In this document: one piece after another, positions 1-9,008 of the stretch
Position numbering within the stretch: the first letter of the stretch is position 1
Layout of the letters: each line of letters starts with the position of its first letter
NCBI GenBank assembly: GCA_050330975.1
Contig: JBHJHK010000075.1
Coordinates: 1-33,982 of the forward strand
From: JBHJHK01 sp050330975
GTDB lineage: Bacteria > Pseudomonadota > Gammaproteobacteria > Competibacterales > Competibacteraceae
DNA: 33,982 nt
Direction: 5' to 3'
Made by a program: the position numbers and the translations under genes
The notes under the pieces: generated by a model
What the model was told of the DNA's origin: nothing
Databases searched by the model: none
Seen by the model: only the letters and a program-made list of their open reading frames with translations

Positions 1-32
1 AGCCACTTAAACAGCAACTAGATCTATAGTAG

Positions 33-896
33 CTATTTTTTATACGTCAAACTAGTTATTTGCTCTGAGAGCAAACCGATCAAAAACACCACAATCGAAG
101 TAATAAACAAAAGAGCGCTCATATTTGTAAACCTTCCAACAGTAACATAGTTCACCAGATAGTGACCCATGCCCAAAAAAAAGAACATTAAACTGAAAGG
201 AACAAATATTTTCAATGGAGAAAAAAGCGAACCAATTTTGAATATTATCATTATAAAGCGAAATCCATCCCTCAAAGGTTTAATGTGGCTTTTACCTATT
301 CTCTTTTTTACGTCGATGGAAACATACTCTACCGAGTAACCACTTCTGAGAAAAGCCATCGTGATGGTTGTTGGATAAGAAAAACCATTGGGCAGCAAAT
401 ACAAAAACTCGGCAAACTTTTCTCTATCTAACGCGCGAAACCCAGAGGTCAAATCCTTGATGTCGTGATCAGAAATAACACTAGAAAACTTATTGTAGAA
501 TCCATTGGCAAATGCTCTTGCAATATTAGCTTGTGCCTCCTTCCTTCGACTACCGACAACCATATCGTAGCCTTCTCTCATTTTATCGACAAGTTTTTTT
601 ATGTCCTCCACCTGGTGCTGTCCATCGGCGTCCATACAGATGACAGTTTTTCTCTCGGCCGCACGAACTCCAGATTTAATTGCAGCACCGTTGCCCATGG
701 AGTAAGGATGGGAGACCACTTGTATATTGTGTTGCCGAGCAATAGTTGCAGTCTCGTCGGTAGAGCCATCATCGACAAGAACAATTTGCCAGTTGGGGAA
801 TGCTGATCTCAGCTTAGGGCACAATGTTTTTAATGACTCAACTTCATTTTTCGCTGGAATAACAATTGAGACACTTTCTTCATCAAAATTCTTCAT
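33..896 (-). CDS. Family 2 glycosyltransferase with C-terminal membrane helices
   Basis: This 287-residue protein has a GT-A nucleotide-sugar fold. The N-terminal strand SIVIPAKNE is followed by the VDDGSTDET motif near residue 42 and the metal-binding DADGQHQ motif near residue 89. After the catalytic domain come two hydrophobic stretches, at about residues 228-250 and 260-280, so the enzyme should sit on the inner membrane. This is the arrangement of dolichyl/undecaprenyl-phosphate sugar transferases, which load a sugar onto a lipid carrier. The sugar and acceptor cannot be told from sequence. The ATG at 896 starts directly at the conserved region. The gene and the roughly 236 bases upstream are much richer in A/T than the rest of the window, which suggests transfer, perhaps as the end of a surface-polysaccharide cluster continuing to the left. 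Confidence 0.85.
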   Translation of the reverse strand: MKNFDEESVSIVIPAKNEVESLKTLCPKLRSAFPNWQIVLVDDGSTDETATIARQHNIQVVSHPYSMGNGAAIKSGVRAAERKTVICMDADGQHQVEDIKKLVDKMREGYDMVVGSRRKEAQANIARAFANGFYNKFSSVISDHDIKDLTSGFRALDREKFAEFLYLLPNGFSYPTTITMAFLRSGYSVEYVSIDVKKRIGKSHIKPLRDGFRFIMIIFKIGSLFSPLKIFVPFSLMFFFLGMGHYLVNYVTVGRFTNMSALLFITSIVVFLIGLLSEQITSLTYKK

Positions 897-1132
897 AGAG
901 ACTCCCTATAAAATCACCAACCCATACCCAAAACTGATCACCTCAGTTAATCATTAAAAGCGCAAAACCGATTAACTCAAGGCCCTTTAAAAAAATCATC
1001 AACTCAACTCTACATCAGCTCAAGATTTCACAGAACACCTTCATTTTTCTCGAAGACGAATATTCACAAACACTCAAATTCCGACGAAGGATACGCTCAA
1101 GAAATTAATTTCTTTATTCGATTCGGCGGCTT

Positions 1133-1627
1133 TTAACGCCACCACCCCAACCATCCCCGACGCCCCTCTACCCCCAAGGGACAGTACTCTAACTTTCGAT
1201 GGGCGTACCCCTCGGCAAAGGGACGAAATCCCATTCGCCGGTAGAGATTTTCAGCGGGGTTACCCTTGATCACCTGGAGCCACAACCGCTTACGCGTTCT
1301 CTCCGCTTCATCGACAACCTCCTTGAGCAGGGCACCGCCAATGCCAAAATTGCGATATCCCTTACCAACTTGAAGCTCTGCCAGGTAGATCTCTTTAGTA
1401 GATCGCACAATCTTGCGCAGACCAATGATTTCGCCGTCACTGGTGATCACTTCACACTCTTGGAGGTTAAACACATCGCGAAACAACAGAGGATCCCAAG
1501 TGCCCAGACGCTCCACATGGACGCGCATATTGTCTGTGTACAAAGCATCGAGATGGGGAAAATCTTCCGGATGAGCTGGACGCACGCTGTAGGTGACGAC
1601 TGGGGGGTTACCGGTGGCCGCGGACAT
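1133..1627 (-). CDS. GNAT-family N-acetyltransferase
   Basis: This is a single-domain GNAT acetyltransferase of about 164 residues. The acetyl-CoA pyrophosphate loop is visible as QVGKGYRNFGIGGALL (Q-x-x-G-x-G/A type), preceded by the strand IYLAELQV and followed by motif B in NLYRRMGFRPF. Proteins of this type move an acetyl group from acetyl-CoA to an amine; the substrate is not predictable here. I chose ATG 1627. A TTG at 1642 would add five residues but has no better ribosome-binding site. The gene is divergent from fbp, with about 170 bases between the two starts, so that gap should hold promoters for both. The C-terminal tail (about the last 15 residues, rich in Gly, Arg and Trp) is not part of the usual fold. 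Confidence 0.8.
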   Translation of the reverse strand: MSAATGNPPVVTYSVRPAHPEDFPHLDALYTDNMRVHVERLGTWDPLLFRDVFNLQECEVITSDGEIIGLRKIVRSTKEIYLAELQVGKGYRNFGIGGALLKEVVDEAERTRKRLWLQVIKGNPAENLYRRMGFRPFAEGYAHRKLEYCPLGVEGRRGWLGWWR

Positions 1628-1797
1628 GACGTTCAATTCCAAGCGATCAAGGGAAGGGGCCCGGTGGAATGAGCGAGATCCCCAACGACTCGCCGTTGAA
1701 TAGACCCTTGCAGTAAGACGGCGTCAACGGCGATCTCCAAAACCCGGTGTATCATAGGGCCTTCTCACACTCAATGCCGGGGGAACGCGCCGTCATC

Positions 1798-2799
1798 ATG
1801 AAATTCGAGCAAAAGATCATCACCATCGAACGCCATATCCTAGAAAACCAATCCCGTCACCCCGAGGCCACGGGCGCCCTTACGGGCATTCTCCAGCACA
1901 TCGCCCTCGCTGCCAAGCTCATCACACGCCAGACCACCCGGGCCGGACTGGCCGATGTCCTGGGCAGCGCCGGAGAGGTCAACGTCCAGGGCGAAGAGGT
2001 GCAAAAACTGGACCTCTTCGCCCACAACACCCTCTATCGCCTCAACGACCACACCGGCTACCTGGCCGCCATGGGCTCCGAAGAAGAGGCCGAACTCCTG
2101 GACATCCCCAAGGAGTACCCCAGGGGAAAGTATATTCTGTTGTTTGACCCCCTCGACGGCTCGTCCAATGTGGACTACAACGTGAGCATTGGCACCATCT
2201 TTTCGGTGTTGCGGCGGCGCTCTCCAGGGGATGGTCCCGTGGAGCGCAGCGACGCCCTCCAGCCGGGAAGAGACATCGTCGCCGCCGGCTACATCGTCTA
2301 CGGCTCCAGCACCATGATGGTCTACAGCACGGGCCATGGCGTCCACGGCTTTACCCTCGACCCCGCCATCGGCGAATTCTTGCTCTCCCACCCCAACATC
2401 ACCCACCCCGCCACAGCCAAGTACTACAGCGCCAACCAGGGCTACTACCCCCGCTGGAGTCCCGGGGTCCAGGCGTTCACCCATTGGCTCATGGCCCCCG
2501 AAAACAAGTTGTCCCTGCGCTACATCGGCTCGATGATCGCCGATGTCCACCGCACCCTCCTGGCTGGCGGGGTGTTCTTCTACCCCGCTGACCGCAAAAA
2601 TCCCGCCGGCAAGTTGCGGCTGTTGTACGAAGTGGCCCCCATGGGTTTTTTGATCGAGCAAGCCGGGGGCTACGCCTCCACGGGCCAGGGCCCCGTGGGA
2701 GAAATCGTCCCCGAAGACCTCCACCAGCGGGTGCCGGTGTTTTTGGGCAACCGGGAATTGGTGGAACGGGCCGAGACCCTCATCGCCGCCAAAGGTTAA
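1798..2799 (+). CDS. fbp: Class I fructose-1,6-bisphosphatase
   Basis: The product hydrolyses fructose-1,6-bisphosphate to fructose-6-phosphate in gluconeogenesis and, in autotrophs, the Calvin cycle. It is recognised by the N-terminal ILENQSRHPEATG segment and the metal/phosphate site FDPLDGSSNVD at about residues 116-126. Further support comes from the YGSSTMMVYS and GGVFFYPADRKNPAGKLRLLYE regions and the C-terminal MGFLIEQAGGYAS. I prefer ATG 1798 because it gives about 333 residues, the usual family length, and begins right before the conserved helix. It follows a purine-rich GGGGGAA. An in-frame GTG at 1747 would add 17 unconserved residues. It is cytoplasmic and metal dependent. The next gene, typA, follows after about 106 bases and need not be co-transcribed. 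Confidence 0.96.
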   Translation: MKFEQKIITIERHILENQSRHPEATGALTGILQHIALAAKLITRQTTRAGLADVLGSAGEVNVQGEEVQKLDLFAHNTLYRLNDHTGYLAAMGSEEEAELLDIPKEYPRGKYILLFDPLDGSSNVDYNVSIGTIFSVLRRRSPGDGPVERSDALQPGRDIVAAGYIVYGSSTMMVYSTGHGVHGFTLDPAIGEFLLSHPNITHPATAKYYSANQGYYPRWSPGVQAFTHWLMAPENKLSLRYIGSMIADVHRTLLAGGVFFYPADRKNPAGKLRLLYEVAPMGFLIEQAGGYASTGQGPVGEIVPEDLHQRVPVFLGNRELVERAETLIAAKG

Positions 2800-2905
2800 A
2801 GATCCGTAGCGGCACCCCAGCGAGGAGACCTGGCGGGCCCGATGCCGCTATACTAGCGCCCTCGCCCCCTTGTGCGGTTGCAGTATTTCACCTCGGATCG
2901 TGCCC

Positions 2906-4729
2906 ATGGCCATTGAAACCCTTCGCAATATCGCCATCATCGCCCACGTCGACCACGGCAAAACCACGCTTGTGGACCGGCTGCTCCAGCAGTCGGGGAC
3001 CCTGGGCGAACGGGCCGCCGCCCCCGAGCGGGTGATGGACTCCAACGACCTCGAGCGCGAGCGGGGCATCACCATCCTCGCCAAAAATACCGCCTTGCGC
3101 TGGCGGGACTACCGAATCAATATCGTCGACACCCCCGGCCACGCCGACTTCGGCGGCGAAGTGGAGCGGGTGTTGTCCATGGTGGTCTCGGTATTGTTGC
3201 TGGTGGACGCCGTGGATGGCCCCATGCCCCAGACCCGCTTTGTCACCCAAAAGGCCTTTGCCCTGGGGTTTAAACCCATCGTGGTGATCAACAAAATCGA
3301 CCGCCCGGGCGCTAGACCCGACTGGGTGTTAGACCAGACCTTCGACCTGTTCGACCGCCTGGGGGCCAGCGACGAACAGCTGGACTTTCCGGTGATCTAT
3401 GCCTCGGCCCTCAAGGGCTACGCCGGCTATGAGAGCACGGTTCAAGACGGCGATATGACACCGCTGTTCGAGACCATCGTCGAGCGGGTCTCTCCCCCCA
3501 ACGTGGATCTCGACGGCCCCTTCCAGCTCCAGGTGAGCGCCCTAGACTACAACAGTTACGTGGGCGTCATCGGCATCGGCCGGGTGCGGCGGGGGCAGAT
3601 CAAAACCAACACCCCCGTGGCCATCGTCGATCGCCACGGTCAAAAGCGCTCGGGGCGAGTGTTGCAAATCCTCGGCTTCCAGGGCCTAGAGCGGGTCGAG
3701 TTTCCCTCCGCCGCCGCCGGGGACATCATCGCCTTCACCGGCATCGACCCCTTGGGGATTTCCGACACGTTGTGCGACCCCACCGTCGTGGAGGCCATGA
3801 CCCCCCTCACCGTGGACGAGCCCACGGTGTCCATGACCTTCCAGGTCAACACCTCTCCCTTCGCCGGCAAGGAGGGCAAGTACGTCACCAGCCGCCAGAT
3901 TCGCGATCGGTTGCAGCGGGAGTTGATCCACAACGTCGCCCTGCAGGTGGAAGACACCGACGATCCCGACAAATTTCGGGTGTCGGGGCGGGGGGAACTG
4001 CACCTGGCGGTGCTCATCGAAACCATGCGCCGGGAGGGCTATGAATTGGGGGTATCCCGCCCCGAGGTCATCATCCGCGAGGTGGACGGCGAGCGCCAAG
4101 AGCCCTTTGAACAGCTCACCGTGGACATCGAGGAGGGCCACCAAGGGTCCGTGATGGAGCAGTTGGGCCTGCGGGGGGGCGAATTGCGCAATATGGAGCC
4201 CGACGGCAAGGGCCGGGTGCGGCTGGAGTACCTCATCCCGGCCCGGGGCCTCATCGGCTTTCAGACCGAGTTCCTCACCCTGACCTCGGGCACGGGGCTT
4301 TTGTACCACGTGTTCGACCACTACGGTCCCCTCAAGCGGGGTACCTTTGGCCAGCGCATCAACGGGGTGTTGATCGCCATGGCCCCGGGAAAAGCCCTAG
4401 CCTATGCCCTGTTTAACCTCCAGGAGCGCGGACGGCTCCTCATCGGCCACGGGGAGGAAGTCTACGAGGGGATGGTCATCGGCATTCACTCCCGGGATAA
4501 CGACCTGGTGGTGAACCCCCTCAAGGCCAAACAGCTCACCAATATCCGCGCCGCCGGCAGCGACGAGAACATTCTCCTGACCCCGCCCATCCGCTTTAGC
4601 CTGGAGCAGGCGCTGGAATTCATCGACGACGACGAACTGGTAGAAGTGACGCCCCAGTCGGTGCGGGTGCGCAAAAAGCTCCTCCAGGAGCACCTGCGCA
4701 AGCGCGCCTCTAGGAGCGCCGGGGACTAA
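2906..4729 (+). CDS. typA: Ribosome-associated GTPase TypA/BipA
   Basis: This is a translational GTPase of the EF-G/LepA superfamily that binds the 70S ribosome and supports ribosome assembly and stress or low-temperature growth. The G domain starts immediately: the P-loop AHVDHGKTT is at residues 13-21, with the switch region ERERGITILAKN, DTPGHADFGGEVERVLSMV and NKIDRPGARPD following. EF-Tu domain II-like, EF-G C-like (GRGELHLAVLIETMRREG) and TypA-specific C-terminal regions follow (ARGLIGFQTEFLT, and NIRAAGSDENILLTPP). The length of 607 residues matches the E. coli protein. I chose ATG 2906 because MAIETLRNIAIIAHVDHGK is the standard family N-terminus; an upstream in-frame start at 2870 would add 12 unconserved residues. 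Confidence 0.97.
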   Translation: MAIETLRNIAIIAHVDHGKTTLVDRLLQQSGTLGERAAAPERVMDSNDLERERGITILAKNTALRWRDYRINIVDTPGHADFGGEVERVLSMVVSVLLLVDAVDGPMPQTRFVTQKAFALGFKPIVVINKIDRPGARPDWVLDQTFDLFDRLGASDEQLDFPVIYASALKGYAGYESTVQDGDMTPLFETIVERVSPPNVDLDGPFQLQVSALDYNSYVGVIGIGRVRRGQIKTNTPVAIVDRHGQKRSGRVLQILGFQGLERVEFPSAAAGDIIAFTGIDPLGISDTLCDPTVVEAMTPLTVDEPTVSMTFQVNTSPFAGKEGKYVTSRQIRDRLQRELIHNVALQVEDTDDPDKFRVSGRGELHLAVLIETMRREGYELGVSRPEVIIREVDGERQEPFEQLTVDIEEGHQGSVMEQLGLRGGELRNMEPDGKGRVRLEYLIPARGLIGFQTEFLTLTSGTGLLYHVFDHYGPLKRGTFGQRINGVLIAMAPGKALAYALFNLQERGRLLIGHGEEVYEGMVIGIHSRDNDLVVNPLKAKQLTNIRAAGSDENILLTPPIRFSLEQALEFIDDDELVEVTPQSVRVRKKLLQEHLRKRASRSAGD

Positions 4730-4837
4730 CCCCCCAAGGCCCCTGCCGCCTCGGGCACTCCGTCCCAGGGCTTGGGGTCTGGGGCTTGCGGTTCTGGCGA
4801 GCGCTTCTCACAATTATCCATCAACCCCGAGATTGCC

Positions 4838-6163
4838 ATGACCACAGATCACTACGACTACGACGTCCTCATCGTCGGCGGCGGCATGGTGGGCAGCACC
4901 TTGGCCTGTGCCCTGGGGGATACGCCCTTCAAGGTGGGGCTCCTCGAGGCCGCGTTGCCGGCCCCCGTGGGGGTAGATGACCCCTTTGACCTGCGCACTT
5001 CGGCGTTGAGTTTGGCCTCGACCCGTATTCTGGAGAACATCGGCGCTTGGCAGACCCTCGTCGCCAGCCAACGCCTGTGTCCCTACCGGCGGATTCGGGT
5101 GTGGGAGGACGGCGGCGCCGAGACCAACTTCGCCGCCGACGCCGTGGGCGAAGAGGTATTGGGCTATTTCCTGGAAAACCGCCTCCTCCAACACGCCCTG
5201 TTGGAGCGGGTGCGGGCCTTGGACAACGTCGACCTCCTGGCCCCTGCCACCCCCGTGGCCATTCGCTTTGCCGAGACCGCCGCCACAGTGGAGACCGGGG
5301 ATCGCACCCTCAAGGCCCGGCTATTGGTGGGGGCCGACGGCCAGCGCTCCAAGGTGCGCCAGGCCTCGGGTATCGGGGTGTTTGCCTGGGACTACGAGCA
5401 AGGTGTGGTAGTGGCCAGCGTCAAAACCGCGTTGCCCCAGCAAGACCTCACCTGGCAGCGCTTTACCCCCGCGGGTCCCCAGGCGTTTTTGCCCCTGGCC
5501 GGGCCCCACGCCACCTTGGTGTGGTACCACCGCCCCCGGGAAGTACAGCGGCTGCTGGCCCTGGCGGAGGCGGATTTCATCCGCGAGCTGGAGGGAGCCT
5601 TTCCCATCGAACTGGGGGGGGTGGAAGCCGTGGTGGAGCGGGGGAGCTTTCCCCTCCAGCGCCAGCACGCCAACCGCTACGTGGACCACCGGGTGGCGTT
5701 GATCGGCGACGCCGCCCACGCCATCCATCCCCTGGCGGGCCAGGGGGTCAACCTGGGCCTCTTGGACGCCGCCGCCCTGCGGGATGTCCTCCTCAGCGCC
5801 GTCGCCCGGGGCCGGGACATCGGCGACGGAGAACTCCTCGGGGATTACCAGCGTTGGCGGCGGCGGGAAAACCTGGCCATGATGACGGTGGTGGATGTGT
5901 TCTACCGGCTATTTGGCAACGACAACACCGCCCTGCGCCAGCTGCGCAACACCGGGCTGTGGTTCGCCGAGCGCTTGAGCCCCGCCAAACACCAAGTGAT
6001 GCGCTATGCCCTGGGGCTGGTGGGACGCCAGCCGAGCCTGGTCAAGGCCCCGGCGGATTTCGTCGCGGCAACGACGCCCCAGGCATCGGCCCCAGGGGTC
6101 GGCTCTCCGGGGGTCGAGGTCGACACCGGTGCCCCGCCGGTGGGCGACGGCGCCACCCCTTAA
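4838..6163 (+). CDS. UbiH/UbiF/VisC-family FAD-dependent hydroxylase (ubiquinone biosynthesis)
   Basis: This is a class A flavin monooxygenase of about 441 residues. The FAD-binding dinucleotide fold starts at residue 8 with DVLIVGGGMVGS, followed by the family motif DLRTSAL. The NAD(P)H/FAD DG motif is in VGADGQRSKVRQ, and the second FAD motif is IGDAAHAIHPLAGQGVNLGLLDAAAL. This set is typical of the enzymes that hydroxylate the ubiquinone ring with O2. Which ring position it modifies (UbiF, UbiH, UbiI and so on) cannot be decided from motifs alone, so no symbol is given. ATG 4838 (MTTDHYDYDVLIVGGG) matches the usual short N-terminus. A proline/glycine-rich tail of about 35 residues follows the conserved core. 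The alpha/beta hydrolase gene begins five bases after its stop, so the two are probably translated together. Confidence 0.9.
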   Translation: MTTDHYDYDVLIVGGGMVGSTLACALGDTPFKVGLLEAALPAPVGVDDPFDLRTSALSLASTRILENIGAWQTLVASQRLCPYRRIRVWEDGGAETNFAADAVGEEVLGYFLENRLLQHALLERVRALDNVDLLAPATPVAIRFAETAATVETGDRTLKARLLVGADGQRSKVRQASGIGVFAWDYEQGVVVASVKTALPQQDLTWQRFTPAGPQAFLPLAGPHATLVWYHRPREVQRLLALAEADFIRELEGAFPIELGGVEAVVERGSFPLQRQHANRYVDHRVALIGDAAHAIHPLAGQGVNLGLLDAAALRDVLLSAVARGRDIGDGELLGDYQRWRRRENLAMMTVVDVFYRLFGNDNTALRQLRNTGLWFAERLSPAKHQVMRYALGLVGRQPSLVKAPADFVAATTPQASAPGVGSPGVEVDTGAPPVGDGATP

Positions 6164-6168
6164 GGCCC

Positions 6169-7083
6169 ATGGCCACGGTTGCCCTGGACAACGGCCTCTC
6201 CCTGGCCGTCGAGGCCCACGGCCCGGCGTCGGGGGTAGCCGTGGTGCTCATTTTGGGGATCGGCGCGCCCTTGAGCCTGTGGCCACCGACCCTGTACCGC
6301 CGCCTCGCCGCCGCTGGGTATCGGGTGATTTTGTTCGACAACCGCGATGTGGGCTTGTCGTTCAAGGTGGAGATTCCCCCCAGAGCCGGCTTTGGGGCCA
6401 CGTTGTGGGGAGCACTGCGGGACCGACCAGTGCCCCCGGTCTACACCCTAGACCACATGGCCGAGGACGTCCGGGGCCTCCTGGATCGCCTGGATATCGA
6501 GCGAGCCCACGTAGTGGGGGTTTCCATGGGGGGCATGATCGCCCAGCGCTTGGCCTGCAGCCACCCCCAAAGGCTGTTGAGCTTGACGTCTATCATGTCC
6601 TGCTCCTGCGCCCCACGGCAGTTGCGTCCCCACCTGCGACTGCTGGGCCAATTGACCGGGGGTCGCCCCGGTGGCGGCCCCGAGGTCCGCCAGACCTTCC
6701 TGGTCCGCTGGCTCCAGCGCCTGGATGGACCCCACTATCGCTACGACGTCGAGGAACTGCGGGCCACCGTGGCGGCTAGCTACACCCGGGGGGGCCACGG
6801 CGAGACCCCGGGGCTGCTGCGCCAACTCCAGGCGATCCTGGCCGCCCCGGGTTGGGAGGGTGAGCTGGCGAGCCTGCCGGTGCCCACCTTGGTCATCCAT
6901 GGCCACGACGACCCCCTGGTGCCGGTGGCCGCGGGTATCGCCACCGCCCGGGCGATTCCCCAGGCGCGCCGGGCGCTCATCGACGGCCTAGGCCACAGTC
7001 TGTCGCCGGCGGCCATCGGCGCCATGCTCCCCCCGCTCCTCGACCACCTGGCCCGCATCGACGCCCAGGTTCTCGCCTCCTAG
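6169..7083 (+). CDS. Alpha/beta-fold hydrolase
   Basis: This 304-residue protein has the alpha/beta hydrolase layout. The oxyanion strand VVLILGIGAPLSLW is followed by the conserved DNRDVGLS segment. The nucleophile elbow is GVSMGGMIAQ (Ser near residue 119), the acid Asp lies in VIHGHDDPLVP, and the base His is in DGLGHSL near the C-terminus, so the triad is complete. The segment VILFDNRDVGLSFK resembles the group of putative esterases/hydrolases often annotated near aclacinomycin methylesterase RdmC; the substrate is unknown. ATG 6169 lies five bases after the stop of the Ubi-type hydroxylase. No strong ribosome-binding site is seen, which fits translational coupling. A longer in-frame reading extends upstream, but that part only mirrors the hydroxylase gene in another frame. 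Confidence 0.88.
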   Translation: MATVALDNGLSLAVEAHGPASGVAVVLILGIGAPLSLWPPTLYRRLAAAGYRVILFDNRDVGLSFKVEIPPRAGFGATLWGALRDRPVPPVYTLDHMAEDVRGLLDRLDIERAHVVGVSMGGMIAQRLACSHPQRLLSLTSIMSCSCAPRQLRPHLRLLGQLTGGRPGGGPEVRQTFLVRWLQRLDGPHYRYDVEELRATVAASYTRGGHGETPGLLRQLQAILAAPGWEGELASLPVPTLVIHGHDDPLVPVAAGIATARAIPQARRALIDGLGHSLSPAAIGAMLPPLLDHLARIDAQVLAS

Positions 7084-7136
7084 GTCACACCCCCCACGTC
7101 CCGGCCCAGTCTTCACCCATCGCTGAGGAGCTTCCT

Positions 7137-7847
7137 TTGCAGCAGGCGTTGATCGTACTCTTGAGCGCCGTTCTCCCCCTAGTCGCCCCCTGGGGACAAG
7201 CTCGAGAACCCAGCCAGATACCTTCGATACCGTGGAGCGTGGACTTCACGCCCCCGGCCCAGGGCAACATCGACACCTGGCTGCGCCGCCGGGGCTTTGA
7301 AGTCACGGGGTCCACCGACGGGCGGCGGTGGGTCTTGCCCACCGCCGCCGGGGGATTGGTGCTCGAGGCCCGGGGACCCACCCAGGGGTTTTTGCTCCGG
7401 GACGACTTGACCATTCGCGGTGCCACCCGGCTGCGTCTCACCTGGGGGGTGGATCGCTACCCCCAGGGCGCCTCCTACGAGGCCGGCGTGCGCAATGAGG
7501 CGTTGATGGTCTATCTGTTCTTCGGCGAAGAAACATACTCCAGCGGCAGTTTGTTTTTGCCCAAGAGCCCCTATTTCATCGGCGCCTATCTCAACCCCCG
7601 GGATCCACCGGGTCGGGCTTACACGGGCAATCACTACCGAGACATCGGGCGTTTTGTATCTGTGGGCAACCCCGCCCCCGGGCAACGAGTGACCTCCGAG
7701 TTTGATTTTGTCGAGGCTTTCGCCGACTATTTCCAAGGTCGACCCGCGCCGCCCATCACCGGTATCGCCCTGGGCGTAGACACCACTCGAGCCGGTGGCA
7801 ACGGTCGAGCCCGGGCGTTTATCCAGCGCCTGGAACTGTTGCCCTAG
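7137..7847 (+). CDS. Exported DUF3047-like protein
   Basis: This 236-residue protein begins with a short hydrophobic signal (residues 2-19) ending in WGQA-R, so it is probably periplasmic. The mature part contains TRLRLTWGVDRYPQG, VYLFFGEE, YTGNHYRDIGRFVSVG and PPITGIALGVDTTRAGG, a pattern I associate with DUF3047 proteins, whose function is not known. The start is a TTG at 7137. It is favoured because GAGGAG sits at 7125-7130, six bases upstream, and the signal peptide begins there. The gene lies 15 bases before pdxH and about 50 bases after the hydrolase gene, so it is likely part of the same transcript. The family assignment is by motif memory; the export prediction is more secure. Confidence 0.7.
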   Translation: MQQALIVLLSAVLPLVAPWGQAREPSQIPSIPWSVDFTPPAQGNIDTWLRRRGFEVTGSTDGRRWVLPTAAGGLVLEARGPTQGFLLRDDLTIRGATRLRLTWGVDRYPQGASYEAGVRNEALMVYLFFGEETYSSGSLFLPKSPYFIGAYLNPRDPPGRAYTGNHYRDIGRFVSVGNPAPGQRVTSEFDFVEAFADYFQGRPAPPITGIALGVDTTRAGGNGRARAFIQRLELLP

Positions 7848-7862
7848 AGGAAACGCCCCCCC

Positions 7863-8510
7863 ATGGCCGTCGATGTCACCCAATTGCGGGAGGAGTACAC
7901 CCACGACACCCTGGAGGAAGCCGATCTGACGGCCGAACCCATGGCGCTGTTTAACCGCTGGCTGGAGGAGGCCACCCAACGGGGTGTCCCCGAACCCAAC
8001 GCCATGACCTTGGCCACCGTCGATGCCGAGGGGCAACCCAACGCCCGGGTGGTGCTCCTCAAGGGCCTAGACGATGGCGGTTTGGCGTTTTACACCAACT
8101 ACCACAGCGCCAAGGGCCGGGAGTTGGCCGCACAGCCCGTGGGGGCTTTGGTGTTCTGGTGGGCTCTCCTGCAACGCCAGGTGCGCTTCCAAGGCCGGGT
8201 GGAGCAACTCAGCCGCGAGGCCTCGAAGGCCTATTTCCACAGCCGTCCCCGGGGCAGCCAACTGGGGGCTGTCGCCTCCCACCAGAGTTGCGTTGTGGCG
8301 GGGCGCGAACCCCTGGAAGCCCGCTACCGCCAGTTGGAAACCCGCCATGGCGACGGCGAAATTCCCCTCCCCGACCACTGGGGGGGTTACCGCCTGGTGC
8401 CCTGGAGCGTGGAATTTTGGCAGGGCCGCCCAAGCCGCCTCCACGATCGCCTGCGCTACAGGCAGCCCTCCCCCGGTGCCCCCTGGCTCGTGGAGCGCCT
8501 CGAACCCTGA
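7863..8510 (+). CDS. pdxH: Pyridoxamine/pyridoxine 5'-phosphate oxidase
   Basis: PdxH oxidises pyridoxamine- or pyridoxine-5'-phosphate to pyridoxal-5'-phosphate using FMN and O2. The 215-residue product matches the usual length. FMN and substrate motifs are present: ARVVLLKGLDDGGLAFYTNY-S-KG, QVRFQGRVEQL, YFHSRPRGSQLGA, and the C-terminal VEFWQGRPSRLHDRLRY with the catalytic Arg and His, ending in VERLEP. ATG 7863 follows GAGGAA with a spacing of about nine bases. The stop is only 16 bases from the stop of the convergent DUF427 gene. Confidence 0.96.
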   Translation: MAVDVTQLREEYTHDTLEEADLTAEPMALFNRWLEEATQRGVPEPNAMTLATVDAEGQPNARVVLLKGLDDGGLAFYTNYHSAKGRELAAQPVGALVFWWALLQRQVRFQGRVEQLSREASKAYFHSRPRGSQLGAVASHQSCVVAGREPLEARYRQLETRHGDGEIPLPDHWGGYRLVPWSVEFWQGRPSRLHDRLRYRQPSPGAPWLVERLEP

Positions 8511-8526
8511 GGCGCGGCCCTCGCCC

Positions 8527-8946
8527 CTACTCCGCCGTCAGCTCCGTCACCTGGATCTTGGTGGCGTCAAAGGCGACGCGGTCTTTGAGGATCTCCAAAC
8601 GGGGATCAAAATCGCAGACCGTGACGTAGCGCCAGGCGGCCGCGGCCAGCCGCCGCTCCCCCACCACCACGTCGTAGTAAACCGTATCCCCCTTGAGGGG
8701 ACAGTGGGTCGTCTTGGCGGTGGGTTGTAGGAGCCCCTCGGGGATGGCGTCCAGGGGAAAATAGACCACCGGATCGTAGAGGTCGCGACCGGCCTCCTGG
8801 AGGCGCAGAGCGGCCCGGGAGCTGGCGATGGTTTGCCCGGCCACCGCGGCGGTAACGGGGTGGGCCAGGGGTTTTAGCACCATAAAATGGCGGGGTTCAT
8901 CGGGGCGCTGGATGGGATTGGGCACCAAGGTGACGGGTTCGACCAT
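8527..8946 (-). CDS. DUF427 domain protein
   Basis: This 139-residue protein consists mainly of one DUF427 (PF04248) domain. Typical segments are VVYFPLDAIPEGLLQPT, TTHCPLKGDTVYYDV, AAWRYVTV and LKDRVAFDATKIQV. The family is a small beta-rich cytoplasmic fold without an established activity. ATG 8946 is chosen because GAGG lies nine bases upstream and the conserved region fits from there. The reading frame continues open far upstream, through the neighbouring protease gene, but that stretch is the opposite-frame image of the protease. The protease gene lies 62 bases upstream on the same strand. Confidence 0.85.
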   Translation of the reverse strand: MVEPVTLVPNPIQRPDEPRHFMVLKPLAHPVTAAVAGQTIASSRAALRLQEAGRDLYDPVVYFPLDAIPEGLLQPTAKTTHCPLKGDTVYYDVVVGERRLAAAAWRYVTVCDFDPRLEILKDRVAFDATKIQVTELTAE

Positions 8947-9008
8947 GGATCTGTGCCTCGAAGGGTCTGGCGAGACAATCGCTGGATGGGCAATCTCTGG
9001 ATAGGGCG

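Noticed and set aside
1840..2724. Long open frame antisense to fbp
   Set aside because: An effect of high GC content; composition is biased and the plus-strand frame is an unmistakable fructose-bisphosphatase.
5047..6168. Long open frame running through the Ubi-type hydroxylase into the hydrolase gene
   Set aside because: The part before 6169 is a Gly/Pro/Arg-rich image of the hydroxylase gene in another frame; only 6169-7083 has a recognisable fold.
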